64,000 nucleotides of DNA from an uncultured Collinsella sp. Lineage in GTDB: Bacteria; Actinomycetota; Coriobacteriia; Coriobacteriales; Coriobacteriaceae. Shown here in pieces: positions 1 through 8,709 of the stretch (the first letter of the stretch is position 1; every line of letters starts with the position of its first letter). The notes under the pieces were generated by a model that was not told the DNA's origin, ran no database searches, and saw nothing but the letters and a program-made list of their open reading frames with translations. Location: the NCBI GenBank assembly GCA_958435945.1, contig CAUBIC010000009.1, forward strand, positions 1-64,000, in the 5' to 3' direction. The translations under genes and the position numbers were made by a program.

Positions 1-37
1 GGGATTGGTCAATCTCGGCCGACTATATTTGGCTAAA

Positions 38-592
38 TTATTCCGGCGCTAACAAGAGGTTGAGGGCGCTGATGCGGTAGTCGTCCAGGTTGACGAAGTT
101 ACCGCAGATATCCTGCTGAAGGATGGCTTCGTGGCTGTCCTCGGTATGCCCCAGCGATTCCTCGTGGGCTTCCCAAGCCTCGGCGTTATCGAGTGAGTCA
201 CAATCGCGCAGCATCGGGATGCGTTCGCAGCGCTCGGACGCCGCGGCAAGCAGTGGCTCGGGAATGCCCGAGCTCTCGCTGCCAAAGACCAAATAGTCAC
301 CGTCGCGGTAGGTGCTTTGCGCATAGGTGCGGCGTGCTTTTTTGGTCAGCAGATGCAGGCGACCATCGGCAGGGGAGAGGTCGTTGCGCGCAAGAAAATC
401 CTCCCAGCCGGCATAGGTCGTCACGTCCAAGTTTTGCCAGTAGCCCAGACCGGCGCGACGTACCGTCTTGTCATCGAGTGAAAAGCCCAGTGGCTCCACC
501 AGATGCAGATGGGCGCCGGTGACCACGCAGGTACGGCCGATATTGCCCGTATTGGCCGGAATCTCGGGCACATACAGCACGATATTGAACAT
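38..592 (-). CDS. TrmL-like SPOUT tRNA methyltransferase, C-terminus abnormal
   Basis: By homology this is a tRNA (cytidine/uridine-34 2'-O)-methyltransferase that modifies the wobble base. The N-terminus carries NTGNIGRTC, the middle FGSESSGIP and then RIPM, the order seen in TrmL. The start at 592 is chosen because AAGGAG lies 4 nt upstream; the open frame further upstream has no such site. About 35 extra residues follow RIPM before the expected SLNLSN-type motif. The protein then ends ISALNL-LLAPE, so the last ~20 residues of TrmL (NAVxVxxYEA helix), part of the AdoMet-binding knot, are absent. Another frame just after the break reads VSAGII and stops, so a frameshift or truncation is possible. 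The family is clear; activity is doubtful. Confidence 0.8.
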   Translation of the reverse strand: MFNIVLYVPEIPANTGNIGRTCVVTGAHLHLVEPLGFSLDDKTVRRAGLGYWQNLDVTTYAGWEDFLARNDLSPADGRLHLLTKKARRTYAQSTYRDGDYLVFGSESSGIPEPLLAAASERCERIPMLRDCDSLDNAEAWEAHEESLGHTEDSHEAILQQDICGNFVNLDDYRISALNLLLAPE

Positions 593-615
593 GAATCTCC
601 TTGGCTCAGAACGAA

Positions 616-648
616 AAACCACCACGAAGGGCACCTTCGTGGTGGTTT
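616..648 (-). terminator. Terminator-like palindrome after the CobW-family gene
   Basis: A 15-bp perfect stem (arm CCACCACGAAGG plus flanking A/T pairs) with a GCA loop. On the minus strand it is followed by a T-run (GGTTTTTCG), as in an intrinsic terminator for the gene ending at 688. It resembles the palindrome at 43750-43784 and may belong to the same dispersed family. Confidence 0.6.
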
Positions 649-687
649 GGCGGTTACGTAGGCAGAAAAATGCCCGCTTGGATAAAC

Positions 688-1818
688 CTAGGCGCGGTGC
701 CAGTCGGTCAGACAGGCATCGAGGGCAGCGATGAGCGCATCCTTGTCCATGTGACGGCCGATGATGCACAGGCTCGTCATGCGGTCGCCCGTCTCGTCGT
801 CCCAAATCTGCATGATTTCGGGGTTCTCGTCGATGATCTTCTGCTTCTCGCCCTCGGGCGCGGAGTCAACGAACAGACCGTTCTCCATCAGGCGCATCTG
901 GTGGCCGGCCTGCTCAAACATGTAGCACATGTCCGGATCTCCGGTCTGCCACAGCGGACCCTTGACACGGATGACCTCGTCGGGCCACTCCTGCTCAACA
1001 AAATCGGTGAACTTTTTCAGGTCAAACGGCTTGCGGCGCGAGTACACAAAGGTCTCGATGTCATACTCGAGCACCTCGGGGTCGTCGTGCTCCTCGGGAT
1101 GCTCCATGGCCTCGATCCAGGCGGCGGAGTTGTAGGCGCGCATAAAGTCGAAGCGGCCGGTATCGAGCAGCTCCTCCATGGGAACCTCGCCGTTTTGGGC
1201 CTCGACGATCACGGCGTCCTTCTGCAGGCTGCGCACGATGGCCTTGAGCTCGGCGATTTGTTCAGGCGTGACGGTATCGGTCTTGTTGAGGATCAGCGTG
1301 GAGCAGAACTCGATCTGCTGGATGAGCAGGCTTTCGATGTCGTCCTCGTCGATATCCTCGGCCAGCAGGTCGCGACCGCCGTTGAACTCGTCATACATGC
1401 GGGCGCAGTCGACCACGGCCACGATGTTGTCGAGCGCGAGCTTGGGCTCGCCGCCCACCTTGGCCTCGTCGCAGAAGCTCGAGATGGTGTAGGCGATGGG
1501 GATAGGTTCGCAAATACCCGATGCCTCGATGATGATGTAGTCGAAGTTGCCCGAATCGGCGATGCCCTGCAGCTGGTTGGCCAGGTCATCCGAAAGCGTG
1601 CAGCAGATGCAGCCGTTGGTGAGCGGGATGAGGTCGTCGGTCTCGGAAAGGCCGCCGTCGGCGATAAGGCTGGCATCGACGTTGATCTCGCCGATATCGT
1701 TAACGATCACGGCGGCGCGGATACCGCCGTCGTTAGCGAGGATGTGGTTGAGCAGCGTAGTCTTGCCGGCACCGAGGTATCCGGTAAGCATGATGATCTT
1801 CACGGGTTTGTTGGGCAT
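688..1818 (-). CDS. CobW/COG0523-family GTP-binding metallochaperone
   Basis: A 376-residue P-loop GTPase of the CobW/YjiA/ZNG1 family, cytosolic proteins that deliver metal ions to client enzymes. The Walker A motif GYLGAGKTT is at residues 13-21, the metal-binding CxCC motif (Cys70, Cys72, Cys73) is intact, and NKTD (guanine specificity) follows. The C-terminal CobW_C domain is present, with a His/Asp-containing tail (RHMDKDA). The start at 1818 is preferred over an ATG at 1839: AAAGGAGGG lies just before 1818 and nothing comparable precedes 1839. No Zur-like operator or metal-enzyme neighbour is visible, so the metal is unknown. Confidence 0.88.
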   Translation of the reverse strand: MPNKPVKIIMLTGYLGAGKTTLLNHILANDGGIRAAVIVNDIGEINVDASLIADGGLSETDDLIPLTNGCICCTLSDDLANQLQGIADSGNFDYIIIEASGICEPIPIAYTISSFCDEAKVGGEPKLALDNIVAVVDCARMYDEFNGGRDLLAEDIDEDDIESLLIQQIEFCSTLILNKTDTVTPEQIAELKAIVRSLQKDAVIVEAQNGEVPMEELLDTGRFDFMRAYNSAAWIEAMEHPEEHDDPEVLEYDIETFVYSRRKPFDLKKFTDFVEQEWPDEVIRVKGPLWQTGDPDMCYMFEQAGHQMRLMENGLFVDSAPEGEKQKIIDENPEIMQIWDDETGDRMTSLCIIGRHMDKDALIAALDACLTDWHRA

Positions 1819-1904
1819 GTGCCCTCCTTTGTTAGACATGGCTTACAGTTGAATCTTATGCCAAACGCCTGCTCTTATACCCACGCGCCGGCAAATAACA
1901 CAAG

Positions 1905-2246
1905 CTACTCCCAGGCTCCCCATACATCGGGGCAATAACCGACGGTGGCCTTTTTGCCGTTGCGCACGATGGGCTCGGCCAGAACCTGCTGGTTTTCGAG
2001 CAGCTTGCCGAAGCGCTGACTGGGGGTAAGGTGCTGAATGAGTGCGAGCGCCTCCTCGTCCTTGGCTTTGGGGTTGAGCAGCTTGTCGATGCTGCCGACC
2101 GCCTGCATCACGCTCGTAAGCTCGCCTTTGCTCATCTCCTTTTCCTTAAGGTCAATAAACTGCACCTTAATGCGGCGCTCCTTAAAATAACGCTGTGCCT
2201 TCTTGGTATCGAAGGACTTTTTGGTGCCGAAGATTTGCACGTTCAT
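1905..2246 (-). CDS. ArsC/Spx-like thioredoxin-fold protein without the catalytic cysteine
   Basis: A 113-residue protein of the ArsC family (arsenate reductase/Spx/YffB). The N-terminus reads QIFGTKKSFDTKKAQ where catalytic members have a Cys in the NPxCSKS loop. The middle section (IDLKEKEMSKGEL, LLNPKAK) and the late LAEPIVRNGKK cis-Pro region fit the fold. The only cysteine is near the end (GYCPD), so arsenate reduction by the usual mechanism is unlikely; a binding or regulatory role is more plausible. The start is set at the family N-terminus, with only a weak ribosome site upstream. It lies between the CobW gene and the flavodoxin-like gene on the same strand. Confidence 0.8.
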   Translation of the reverse strand: MNVQIFGTKKSFDTKKAQRYFKERRIKVQFIDLKEKEMSKGELTSVMQAVGSIDKLLNPKAKDEEALALIQHLTPSQRFGKLLENQQVLAEPIVRNGKKATVGYCPDVWGAWE

Positions 2247-2293
2247 AGTATGTTCCACCGTTCTAACGAGCGTCGAAGTGACCACCGTTGGAC

Positions 2294-2917
2294 TTATCGA
2301 ATGAAGTTGGTCGTTGCGCGATCTGCCTCGGGCGCGTTGATGCCGGCGGCCTGTCCCGCCTCGATGCAGCGCAGGAGCCAGGCCATGTTTTTGCCGATGT
2401 TTCGCATAGTGGCAAGGCCCTCGGCATCCCCATCGGCGTCGCCGGGTACGCGGCCAAACACGTTGTTCCAGTAGGTGGAAGCAACCACGGGCATTTGCTT
2501 AATGGTGAAGTACTTGTTGAGCACATCGAACGTGGTCGACGTGCCGCCGCGACGGGCGACGGCGACCGCGGCGCCGGGCTTGTGCTCAAAGGCATGCCCG
2601 CCTGCATAGAAGGCGCGATCGAGGGCCGAAAGGATGCGTCCGCTGGGGTGCGCATAGTAGACGGGTGAGCCAAAGACAAAGCCATCTGCCCGCTCGGCGG
2701 CAGCGATGAGCTCGTTCACCACGTCGTCGTCAAAGGTGCAGCGACCGCCAAGCTTGCCGCACTGGCCGCAACCGATGCAATCGCGAATAGGTTTGGCGCC
2801 CAGTTGAAACACCTCGGTATCAATGCCTTCTGCATTAAGTTGCTCGGCAACCTCGGCGAGTGCGCGGGCGGTGTTGCCGTTTGCCTTGGGGCTGCCGTTG
2901 ACCAAAAGAACCTTCAT
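2294..2917 (-). CDS. NADPH-dependent FMN reductase / flavodoxin-like oxidoreductase
   Basis: A 207-residue flavodoxin-fold protein. The FMN phosphate loop is NGSPKANGNT near the N-terminus. CIGCGQC at about residues 48-54 is the short cysteine cluster typical of iron-sulfur flavoprotein/NADPH-dependent FMN reductase relatives, and GSPVYYAHPSG is the second FMN-binding loop. It probably transfers electrons from NAD(P)H to quinones or other small acceptors in the cytosol. ATG at 2917 has GGGAG 6 nt upstream; a GTG 3 nt earlier would be too close. The ArsC-like gene lies 47 nt downstream on the same strand, so they may be cotranscribed. Confidence 0.85.
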   Translation of the reverse strand: MKVLLVNGSPKANGNTARALAEVAEQLNAEGIDTEVFQLGAKPIRDCIGCGQCGKLGGRCTFDDDVVNELIAAAERADGFVFGSPVYYAHPSGRILSALDRAFYAGGHAFEHKPGAAVAVARRGGTSTTFDVLNKYFTIKQMPVVASTYWNNVFGRVPGDADGDAEGLATMRNIGKNMAWLLRCIEAGQAAGINAPEADRATTNFIR

Positions 2918-2979
2918 CACAAACTCCCTCTGCTGTCGGTGACTGCTGCGGAGGATTATCGCACGAGAGGGTAGATGGC

Positions 2980-3024
2980 GTGGGGCGCGATGTGAAACGG
3001 CTTGTGTTTCACATCGCGCCCCAC
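2980..3024. terminator. Perfect 19-bp-stem hairpin downstream of the GGDEF gene
   Basis: Arms at 2980-2998 and 3006-3024 (GTGGGGCGCGATGTGAAAC and its complement) flank a 7-nt loop. It starts 5 nt past the stop of the minus-strand gene at 3029, so it probably terminates that transcript, although no T-run follows. Confidence 0.6.
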
Positions 3025-3028
3025 AACG

Positions 3029-4558
3029 TTAGTCCAGCTTGGTGCCCGGTACTTGCGGTGCCTCTTTAAGCAACGCTTTGAGCTCGTTCAAAATGGAAAC
3101 GGGCTGTCGATCGACAGCGTCCAGATGGAGCGTGGCCACGCGAATGGGCGGCTGATATTCAAGCGAGCCGATGAGCACGGGAGAACCCAGGAACCGTTCG
3201 ATTTCCTCTGCGATCGCGTCGGTCTTATCGGGATCAAAGTCGTCGAAAAGCGCCACGAATGTCGGCCCCGTCGAGCGGAACAAGCGACCCTTGCCGCGCG
3301 AGCATTCCATGAGGCAGGCGGCGCTTTCTGCCAAAACGCGGTCGCCCGCATCAAAGCCAAAGCGGGCATTGACCTCGGCGATATCGTCGATTTTAATGGC
3401 GATCAAACCAGCCTTGCGCGCCACGCGACGCATTTCACCAATGGCGTTGACCAGGGCGTGAATATCGCCCAGGCCGGTCACGGAATCAGTCGTATCTGCC
3501 AAGCTTCGGTTGATGATAATGCCCACATACATGCTGGGCTCGGTATCGGTGCCGTCCAAGCGGTAGCCTGTGCAGTCGCAAAGCGCGTACGCTCCGGTGG
3601 CATCCATTACACGATACTGCATGTAGTGGAAGTGCCACGTGCCGTTTATCACCATGTCGAGCTCGGCGCGTACGTTGTCGCGGTCCTCGGGGTGTACGCG
3701 GGCAAGCCACATATCGACCGAGTTAAAAGGGTGCTGGGAGGGCAGGTCAAAATCGCGTACGGCGTTGACCGACCATTGCGATTCGCCCGTATCGAGATTG
3801 AGGATAAACGGATAGCGCGTCTCGGAGCTCATAGAGATCGCTTGGAATACGCGGTCGTTGCACGGAAGCTGCTCGGCAATTGGGTGCTGCGGCGCGTCAT
3901 TGTCTTTCGGCTGCTGCACGCGATGCATAAGCTTATAGCGATACATCTTGCGATCGGCATCCATCGTCATCTGGCGACGCGTGTCGCCGGCAAGTGGATT
4001 GACGCGCGAGCAGCCAAAGCTAAAGCTACCGATCATGGGCGCCTTGCCGCCCGAGCTCGCCTCGATCAGTCCGGTACGTACCTGCTCCAAGCGCTGCTCG
4101 AGTTCAGTCTCGTTTGCGGAGGGCGAGATAAGCACGAACTCGTCTCCACCGATACGGAACAGCATCTCATCGTGCTCCATGGTTTCGGAGAGCGTGCGGC
4201 AGATGCTCAGAATATAGCGGTTGCCTTCGGCGTGGCCGAACCTATCATTGCAATGCTTGAGATGGTCGATGTCAATATAGGCGCAGGTAAAGGGTTCGCC
4301 TTTGCGCCAGAGTTGCTCGACGTGACGGTCGAATCCGTTGCGGTTGCCCAAGTTGGTGAGCGGATCGATATAGGCGTTGCGCTCAAGCAGCTGGCGCTCT
4401 TGTTGCAGGATGGCATGCGTCTTTTGCAGTTGCTCACCAACGGGGCGCAGCTCAGCAGGTAGCGCGGCAACATCGAGTTCGGCGGTCAAGATGCCATTCG
4501 CAAGTCGCTGAAGATAGGTAATAATCGATTGCTCGCCCATGCGATACGACTTGTTCAT
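3029..4558 (-). CDS. Diguanylate cyclase-like protein, GGDEF-PAS-degenerate GGDEF
   Basis: A 509-residue soluble protein with no membrane segment. A short helical N-terminus is followed by a GGDEF domain (about residues 95-225) with an intact RIGGDEF catalytic motif, so it should be able to make c-di-GMP from GTP. Next comes a PAS-like domain (about 260-375, WLARVHPEDR, YRVMDATGAY), then a second GGDEF-like domain whose motif has decayed to RSTGPTF, presumably regulatory. AAGGAGG lies 9 nt before the chosen ATG. The upstream neighbour at 4686-7403 has the same GGDEF-PAS-GGDEF order, so the two look like tandem paralogues. The ligand sensed by the PAS domain is unknown. Confidence 0.88.
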   Translation of the reverse strand: MNKSYRMGEQSIITYLQRLANGILTAELDVAALPAELRPVGEQLQKTHAILQQERQLLERNAYIDPLTNLGNRNGFDRHVEQLWRKGEPFTCAYIDIDHLKHCNDRFGHAEGNRYILSICRTLSETMEHDEMLFRIGGDEFVLISPSANETELEQRLEQVRTGLIEASSGGKAPMIGSFSFGCSRVNPLAGDTRRQMTMDADRKMYRYKLMHRVQQPKDNDAPQHPIAEQLPCNDRVFQAISMSSETRYPFILNLDTGESQWSVNAVRDFDLPSQHPFNSVDMWLARVHPEDRDNVRAELDMVINGTWHFHYMQYRVMDATGAYALCDCTGYRLDGTDTEPSMYVGIIINRSLADTTDSVTGLGDIHALVNAIGEMRRVARKAGLIAIKIDDIAEVNARFGFDAGDRVLAESAACLMECSRGKGRLFRSTGPTFVALFDDFDPDKTDAIAEEIERFLGSPVLIGSLEYQPPIRVATLHLDAVDRQPVSILNELKALLKEAPQVPGTKLD

Positions 4559-4596
4559 GATGGATAACCTCCTTGGGCGGAACAACGGTTTGTATC

Positions 4597-4627
4597 ATAT
4601 CCCCAATTCGGTTTGAATTGGGGATAT
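4597..4627 (-). terminator. Hairpin between the two c-di-GMP genes
   Basis: A 13-bp perfect stem (ATATCCCCAATTC) with a 5-nt loop, about 60 nt past the stop of the EAL gene. It separates that transcript from the next gene and suggests the two paralogues are transcribed separately. Confidence 0.55.
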
Positions 4628-4685
4628 AAGTTAGCTAATGGAGACAAATACCCCCTTCGACGGTGGCGTTTTGCGCGCGGGCGTA

Positions 4686-7403
4686 TCAGTTGTTATTGCT
4701 ACCATCGAGCAATGCCTCAAAATCCTTTGCCTGCATGGGGCGGTAGTAGAGGAAGCCCTGAGCGTAGCGGGCGCCCATGTGGCGCAGCATGTTCGCCTGC
4801 TCATTTGTCTCGATGCCTTCGATTACAACGGGCAGATGGAGCGACTGCGCCATCTCGAGCATCGATGACACGATCTGAGCGCTGCGGCCACGATCACCGT
4901 CAACGGGCACAAACGTGCGATCGAGCTTGATGACGTCGACGTTGACGTTCTTGAGCATCGCGAGCGTGGACTGGCCGGTGCCAAAATCGTCCATGTAGGT
5001 CGAGAAGCCGCGGGTGTGCAGATCTGCGGTCAGCTTATCCACGGCCTCGGATTCTCCCGTATAAGCCGTCTCGGTGATCTCGATACGCATGAGCTCGGGC
5101 GGTAGGTTGTATTGGGCGGCGAGTGCCCCCATATGTTCGGCAACGTCGCAGGCAAGGATATCCACGCGCGACACATTAAGCGAGACCGGAACCACGCGAA
5201 GACCGCGATCGAGACGCTCGCGAAGCCATATGGCGACACCCTGCCAAATGTACTTGTCGAGCGTTACTACAAAGCCGCTTTCCTCGAGTGCGGGGATAAA
5301 CGTTGCGGGCGAAATGAGAGAGCCGTCCTTGTCAATCCAGCGTGTAAGAGCCTCGGCGCCAATGATCTTGCCGGTTTCCATATCGACCTGGGGCTGAAGG
5401 TAGTACGTGATGCGGCCGTTTGAAAGTGCGTACTGGAATTCGGTCAGCGTGCGGTGGAACGCGACTTCGCGCTCGTACTCCGCAGGACAGAAAATGGCAA
5501 TGCGCTCCTTGAAGTCGTTTTTTGCGCGCCGATTGGTAAACATGGCCTTTGCCTGCGCATCGATGGTGATCTCCTCATTGGAGTCGATGGGGTAAACGCC
5601 CATGGACGGCCAAAAACCTACGCCGTCATCATGCCTGGCTACTGCCTCGCGAACGCGGTTGTAGATTTGATGGACGGTGTTGTGCTCAAAGGGGATGAGT
5701 ATGCAAAAGTCATCTTGGCCCCAGTACCCTGCGATGCCCATATCGGCATTCTCGATATCCTTGAGGACCGTGCCCACATCGGCAAGCAGGCGGTCGCCTT
5801 CGGCCTGGCCGTGCCATTCATTAAACAGGCGCATGTGGCCCATGTCGACCGTGGCGATGCACCAGGTGCCGTCGCGCCTTGCCTCGAGAAATGCGTTGGC
5901 GCGCCGCATGAACTCGCTGGGTCGATAGAGGCCCGTGAGCGAGTCGATGCGTTCGGCGATGGCGCTTTTGCGCTCCGCCTCGGGTATGGGGAGGCTGTCG
6001 TTGGGAACAAGCCCGCCGGCCGTGCGAAGGCGACGGTCGAGTTCGCCTAAAACGGCGGTCGCTTGATGGGTTAAGTGCTCGTAAAAGGCCGGGACGACAA
6101 GGCAGACGGGAGTAATGGTGTCGCCTGCGATTTGAACAGGAGCGAAAACGGCCTCTTTAAGGTGGCGGGTCAGTTGCTCGAATGCCTCGTGGTCCAAATC
6201 GTTGCTGAGCACGACGAACTGGACGCTTCGTGAACGGTAGACCCGGCTCCTGCCGCGGGTGATCGACAGCATGCGGCCTGCGTATTCGGCAAGCATGTTG
6301 TCGACAGCCTCGGCCCCGTAGAGCTCGTTGAGCTTTGTCGTGCCACGAACGCGCACCGCTATAAGTCCTGTCTCGCAACGATCGCGGCGGCAGGCATCGA
6401 TAGCGTTGATCAGCATACGCTGCGTTCCGAGGCCCGTGGCGGCGTCGACGGTCTCGGCAAGTGAGTGGTTGACAAGTTCGCCGACATAGAGCGAGGGGGC
6501 ATTTCCGTCGCCGTCGATGCGAAACCCGCGAGCACGGCAGAGAACGTAGTCACCCGCGGCATTGCGCATGCGGTACTGCATGACGCGGCGGTGTTTGGAG
6601 CCGTTAAAGATCTGGTTGATGTCGTTGGCGTAGGCCTCGAGGTCATCGGGATGGACACGCGTTTTCCAGAAATCGCGGCAGCTGTCTATGTGCTCCGAAG
6701 GAAGACCGAGATCGCGCAAGGCACCTTGCGACCAAAGGGTGCGGTCCTTGTCCAAGTTCTCGATAAAGAAATAACGGCCTTCGTTGAGCATCGAAAAGGC
6801 GTCGAAAATACGGTCGCTTATTTCGAAGTCGTCGGTGTGGACTTGCGCGATATTACGTCGATCAAGATGCATGGCATGACGTAGCTTGTAGTCGTACATG
6901 CGATGGTCGGCATCGAGTGTCATGCGATTGGAGGCTTCGCCCAGGGCGGGGTCGGCGTGTGCCACTCCGTAGCTAAACGAGTGGGGCATCTCGGAATCGT
7001 TGTTTTTGAGCAGGATCGTTCGGCAGTGTTCCAGACGTTCGGCGAGGTCGTCCTCGGTCGCAATCGTAGATAGGATGGCAAACTCGTCGCCTCCCAGACG
7101 AAATGCCGCCTCGTCTACCTTCATATACAGCTTGAGATAAAGGCTTACCTGCAAGATATAGCGGTTGCCCTCGTCATGGCCAAAGACATCGTTGCAGTGC
7201 TTGAGATTGTCGATATCGATGAACGCCATGGTAACGGGGGCGTCCTGCTCCCAGAGCTCCTCGAGGGAGCGGGCAAAGCCGCCGCGGTTGCCAAGTCCGG
7301 TAAGCTGGTCGGTAAAGGCGGTCCTAATCAGATCATCCTGACGCTCGAGAAGGTCGCGGACGGTCTTTTCGAGCGTTTCGGTGTAATTGCTGACAGTATC
7401 CAT
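4686..7403 (-). CDS. Multi-domain GGDEF-PAS-GGDEF-GGDEF-EAL c-di-GMP enzyme
   Basis: 905 residues. The first GGDEF (about 30-160) has an intact RLGGDEF. A PAS-like domain (about 195-320) and a degenerate GGDEF (RSRSVQF) follow, then a third GGDEF-like domain (about 475-610) with GQDDF at the active site, and finally an EAL phosphodiesterase domain (about 650-900). The EAL domain keeps its expected catalytic set: EAL in GAEALTRW, Asn in SLNVS, EITET, the DDFGTG loop, VIKLD, VIEGIE and YAQGF. It probably both makes and degrades c-di-GMP, with phosphodiesterase activity the safer prediction. There are no membrane segments. The start at 7403 has only a weak ribosome site. Confidence 0.9.
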   Translation of the reverse strand: MDTVSNYTETLEKTVRDLLERQDDLIRTAFTDQLTGLGNRGGFARSLEELWEQDAPVTMAFIDIDNLKHCNDVFGHDEGNRYILQVSLYLKLYMKVDEAAFRLGGDEFAILSTIATEDDLAERLEHCRTILLKNNDSEMPHSFSYGVAHADPALGEASNRMTLDADHRMYDYKLRHAMHLDRRNIAQVHTDDFEISDRIFDAFSMLNEGRYFFIENLDKDRTLWSQGALRDLGLPSEHIDSCRDFWKTRVHPDDLEAYANDINQIFNGSKHRRVMQYRMRNAAGDYVLCRARGFRIDGDGNAPSLYVGELVNHSLAETVDAATGLGTQRMLINAIDACRRDRCETGLIAVRVRGTTKLNELYGAEAVDNMLAEYAGRMLSITRGRSRVYRSRSVQFVVLSNDLDHEAFEQLTRHLKEAVFAPVQIAGDTITPVCLVVPAFYEHLTHQATAVLGELDRRLRTAGGLVPNDSLPIPEAERKSAIAERIDSLTGLYRPSEFMRRANAFLEARRDGTWCIATVDMGHMRLFNEWHGQAEGDRLLADVGTVLKDIENADMGIAGYWGQDDFCILIPFEHNTVHQIYNRVREAVARHDDGVGFWPSMGVYPIDSNEEITIDAQAKAMFTNRRAKNDFKERIAIFCPAEYEREVAFHRTLTEFQYALSNGRITYYLQPQVDMETGKIIGAEALTRWIDKDGSLISPATFIPALEESGFVVTLDKYIWQGVAIWLRERLDRGLRVVPVSLNVSRVDILACDVAEHMGALAAQYNLPPELMRIEITETAYTGESEAVDKLTADLHTRGFSTYMDDFGTGQSTLAMLKNVNVDVIKLDRTFVPVDGDRGRSAQIVSSMLEMAQSLHLPVVIEGIETNEQANMLRHMGARYAQGFLYYRPMQAKDFEALLDGSNNN

Positions 7404-7685
7404 GTTCTAAGCGGCTTTCTTAGGTCGGGGCGGATTGCGTCGGGCGAGCTCGTTGTGTACACGCGTCGTTACTCGGCGTCTTGCGTGTATCCAGGCCCCC
7501 GTCTTGCTGCGTTGTTGGGTTAATTTGCCGACGAATGTTCGCTGTTGATAACTGCTGAGTAGCATAAACAGCAGTGCACAATTATAGATGGGTGCACATG
7601 CTGCGGGCGGCTATTATTCGACAAGCGGTAGCGCGACGATGCGATGCTTGATAAAAATGCGGCTGAGACGATATATGTTGACGGG

Positions 7686-7691
7686 TATACT
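7686..7691 (+). promoter_or_regulatory. Probable -10 box (TATACT) of the patatin gene; rest of the 7404-7727 gap
   Basis: The 324-bp gap between the divergent EAL and patatin genes has no convincing open frame. TATACT at 7686 sits 36 nt before the patatin ATG and matches the -10 boxes seen before other genes here. No good -35 is visible. The rest of the gap shows no repeat or RNA structure that I can support. Confidence 0.4.
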
Positions 7692-7727
7692 TGTCCCGGT
7701 TAAAAACGCAGGAACGGAGATGGTCGC

Positions 7728-8597
7728 ATGGCACAGTCAAATATGACGCGCACGGTGGGGCTGGCGCTCGAGGGAGGCGGCTACCGCGGTATGTATACGG
7801 CGGGCGTGCTCGACGTATGGATGGAGCACGGTTTGACCTGCGACCATATGGTGGGTGTCTCGGCGGGCGCGGCGTTTGGCTACAACTTTAAATCGCGCCA
7901 GATCGGCCGTGCCATTCGCTACAACAAGGCCTATTGCGCCGACAAGCGCTATGCGAGCGTGACCAGCTGGCTGCGAACCGGCGATATGTACAATGCCGAC
8001 TTTGCCTATCACGAGGTGCCCATCGAGCGCGATCCCATCGACCTGGAGGCATATCGCGCCTGCCCCATGCGGTTTACGTGCGTGTGCACCGATATCGAGA
8101 CGGGCAAGGCCGTCTACCATGACCTGCCTTATGGCGATGAGCGCGATATCGAGTGGATCCGGGCGTCGTCGGCTATTCCTGTGGCGACGCGTCCCGTTGC
8201 TATTGACGGACATAAGTATCTTGATGGTGGCGTGGCTGATTCAATTCCCAGCGCTTGGCTGTTTGCGCAGGGGTATGACCGCAATATCGTGGTGCTCACA
8301 CAGCCGGCTGGCTTTGTGAAACAGCCCAACAGCGTGATGCCCATGCTGCGGCGCGTGTTCCGTCACTACCCGGAGTTTGTCGCAGCGCTTGAGCATCGGC
8401 ATGAGGTCTACAATGCCACGCTCGACGACCTGGCACGTCGCGAGGCTGCCGGCGAGGTCTTTGTGGTGCGGCCGAGCGAATCGGTGAAGGTACCGTCGCT
8501 GTGCCGTGAACCGGATGAGCTCGAGCGCATCTATCAGATCGGTCGTCAAGATGCGGAGGCGACTTTGCCGGCGTTGGAAGCGTATCTGGCAGAGTAG
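7728..8597 (+). CDS. Patatin-like phospholipase
   Basis: A 289-residue patatin-family serine lipase/acyl hydrolase. The oxyanion-hole loop GGGYRG is at about residues 17-22, the nucleophile elbow is GVSAG at about 43-47, and the catalytic Asp sits in DGG (LDGGVADSIP, about 166-168), so the Ser-Asp dyad is complete. It has no signal peptide, so it is presumably cytosolic or membrane-associated, hydrolysing phospholipid or other acyl esters. It matches the YjjU/RssA type in length. CGGAG lies about 8 nt upstream of the ATG. It is a single gene with its own terminator. Confidence 0.9.
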   Translation: MAQSNMTRTVGLALEGGGYRGMYTAGVLDVWMEHGLTCDHMVGVSAGAAFGYNFKSRQIGRAIRYNKAYCADKRYASVTSWLRTGDMYNADFAYHEVPIERDPIDLEAYRACPMRFTCVCTDIETGKAVYHDLPYGDERDIEWIRASSAIPVATRPVAIDGHKYLDGGVADSIPSAWLFAQGYDRNIVVLTQPAGFVKQPNSVMPMLRRVFRHYPEFVAALEHRHEVYNATLDDLARREAAGEVFVVRPSESVKVPSLCREPDELERIYQIGRQDAEATLPALEAYLAE

Positions 8598-8616
8598 GGC
8601 AAACTGCGGTGGACTC

Positions 8617-8668
8617 AGCGGAAAGCGCATCCCGGAATGGAGGCCCAAACTGGGATGCGCTTTCCGCT
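8617..8668 (+). terminator. Hairpin terminator after the patatin gene
   Basis: A 17-bp stem (AGCGGAAAGCGCATCCC) with an 18-nt loop between the convergent patatin and thiE genes. It could serve both strands. Confidence 0.6.
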
Positions 8669-8709
8669 CTAGAAGATATGAGACTGCGAATCGGCTGCTC
8701 GGCTTATGC

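Noticed and set aside
601..1938. A 445-codon plus-strand open frame opposite the CobW gene
   Set aside because: Antisense to a clear GTPase gene; no ribosome site, and the repetitive Val/Leu/Asp/Gly translation is typical of antisense frames.
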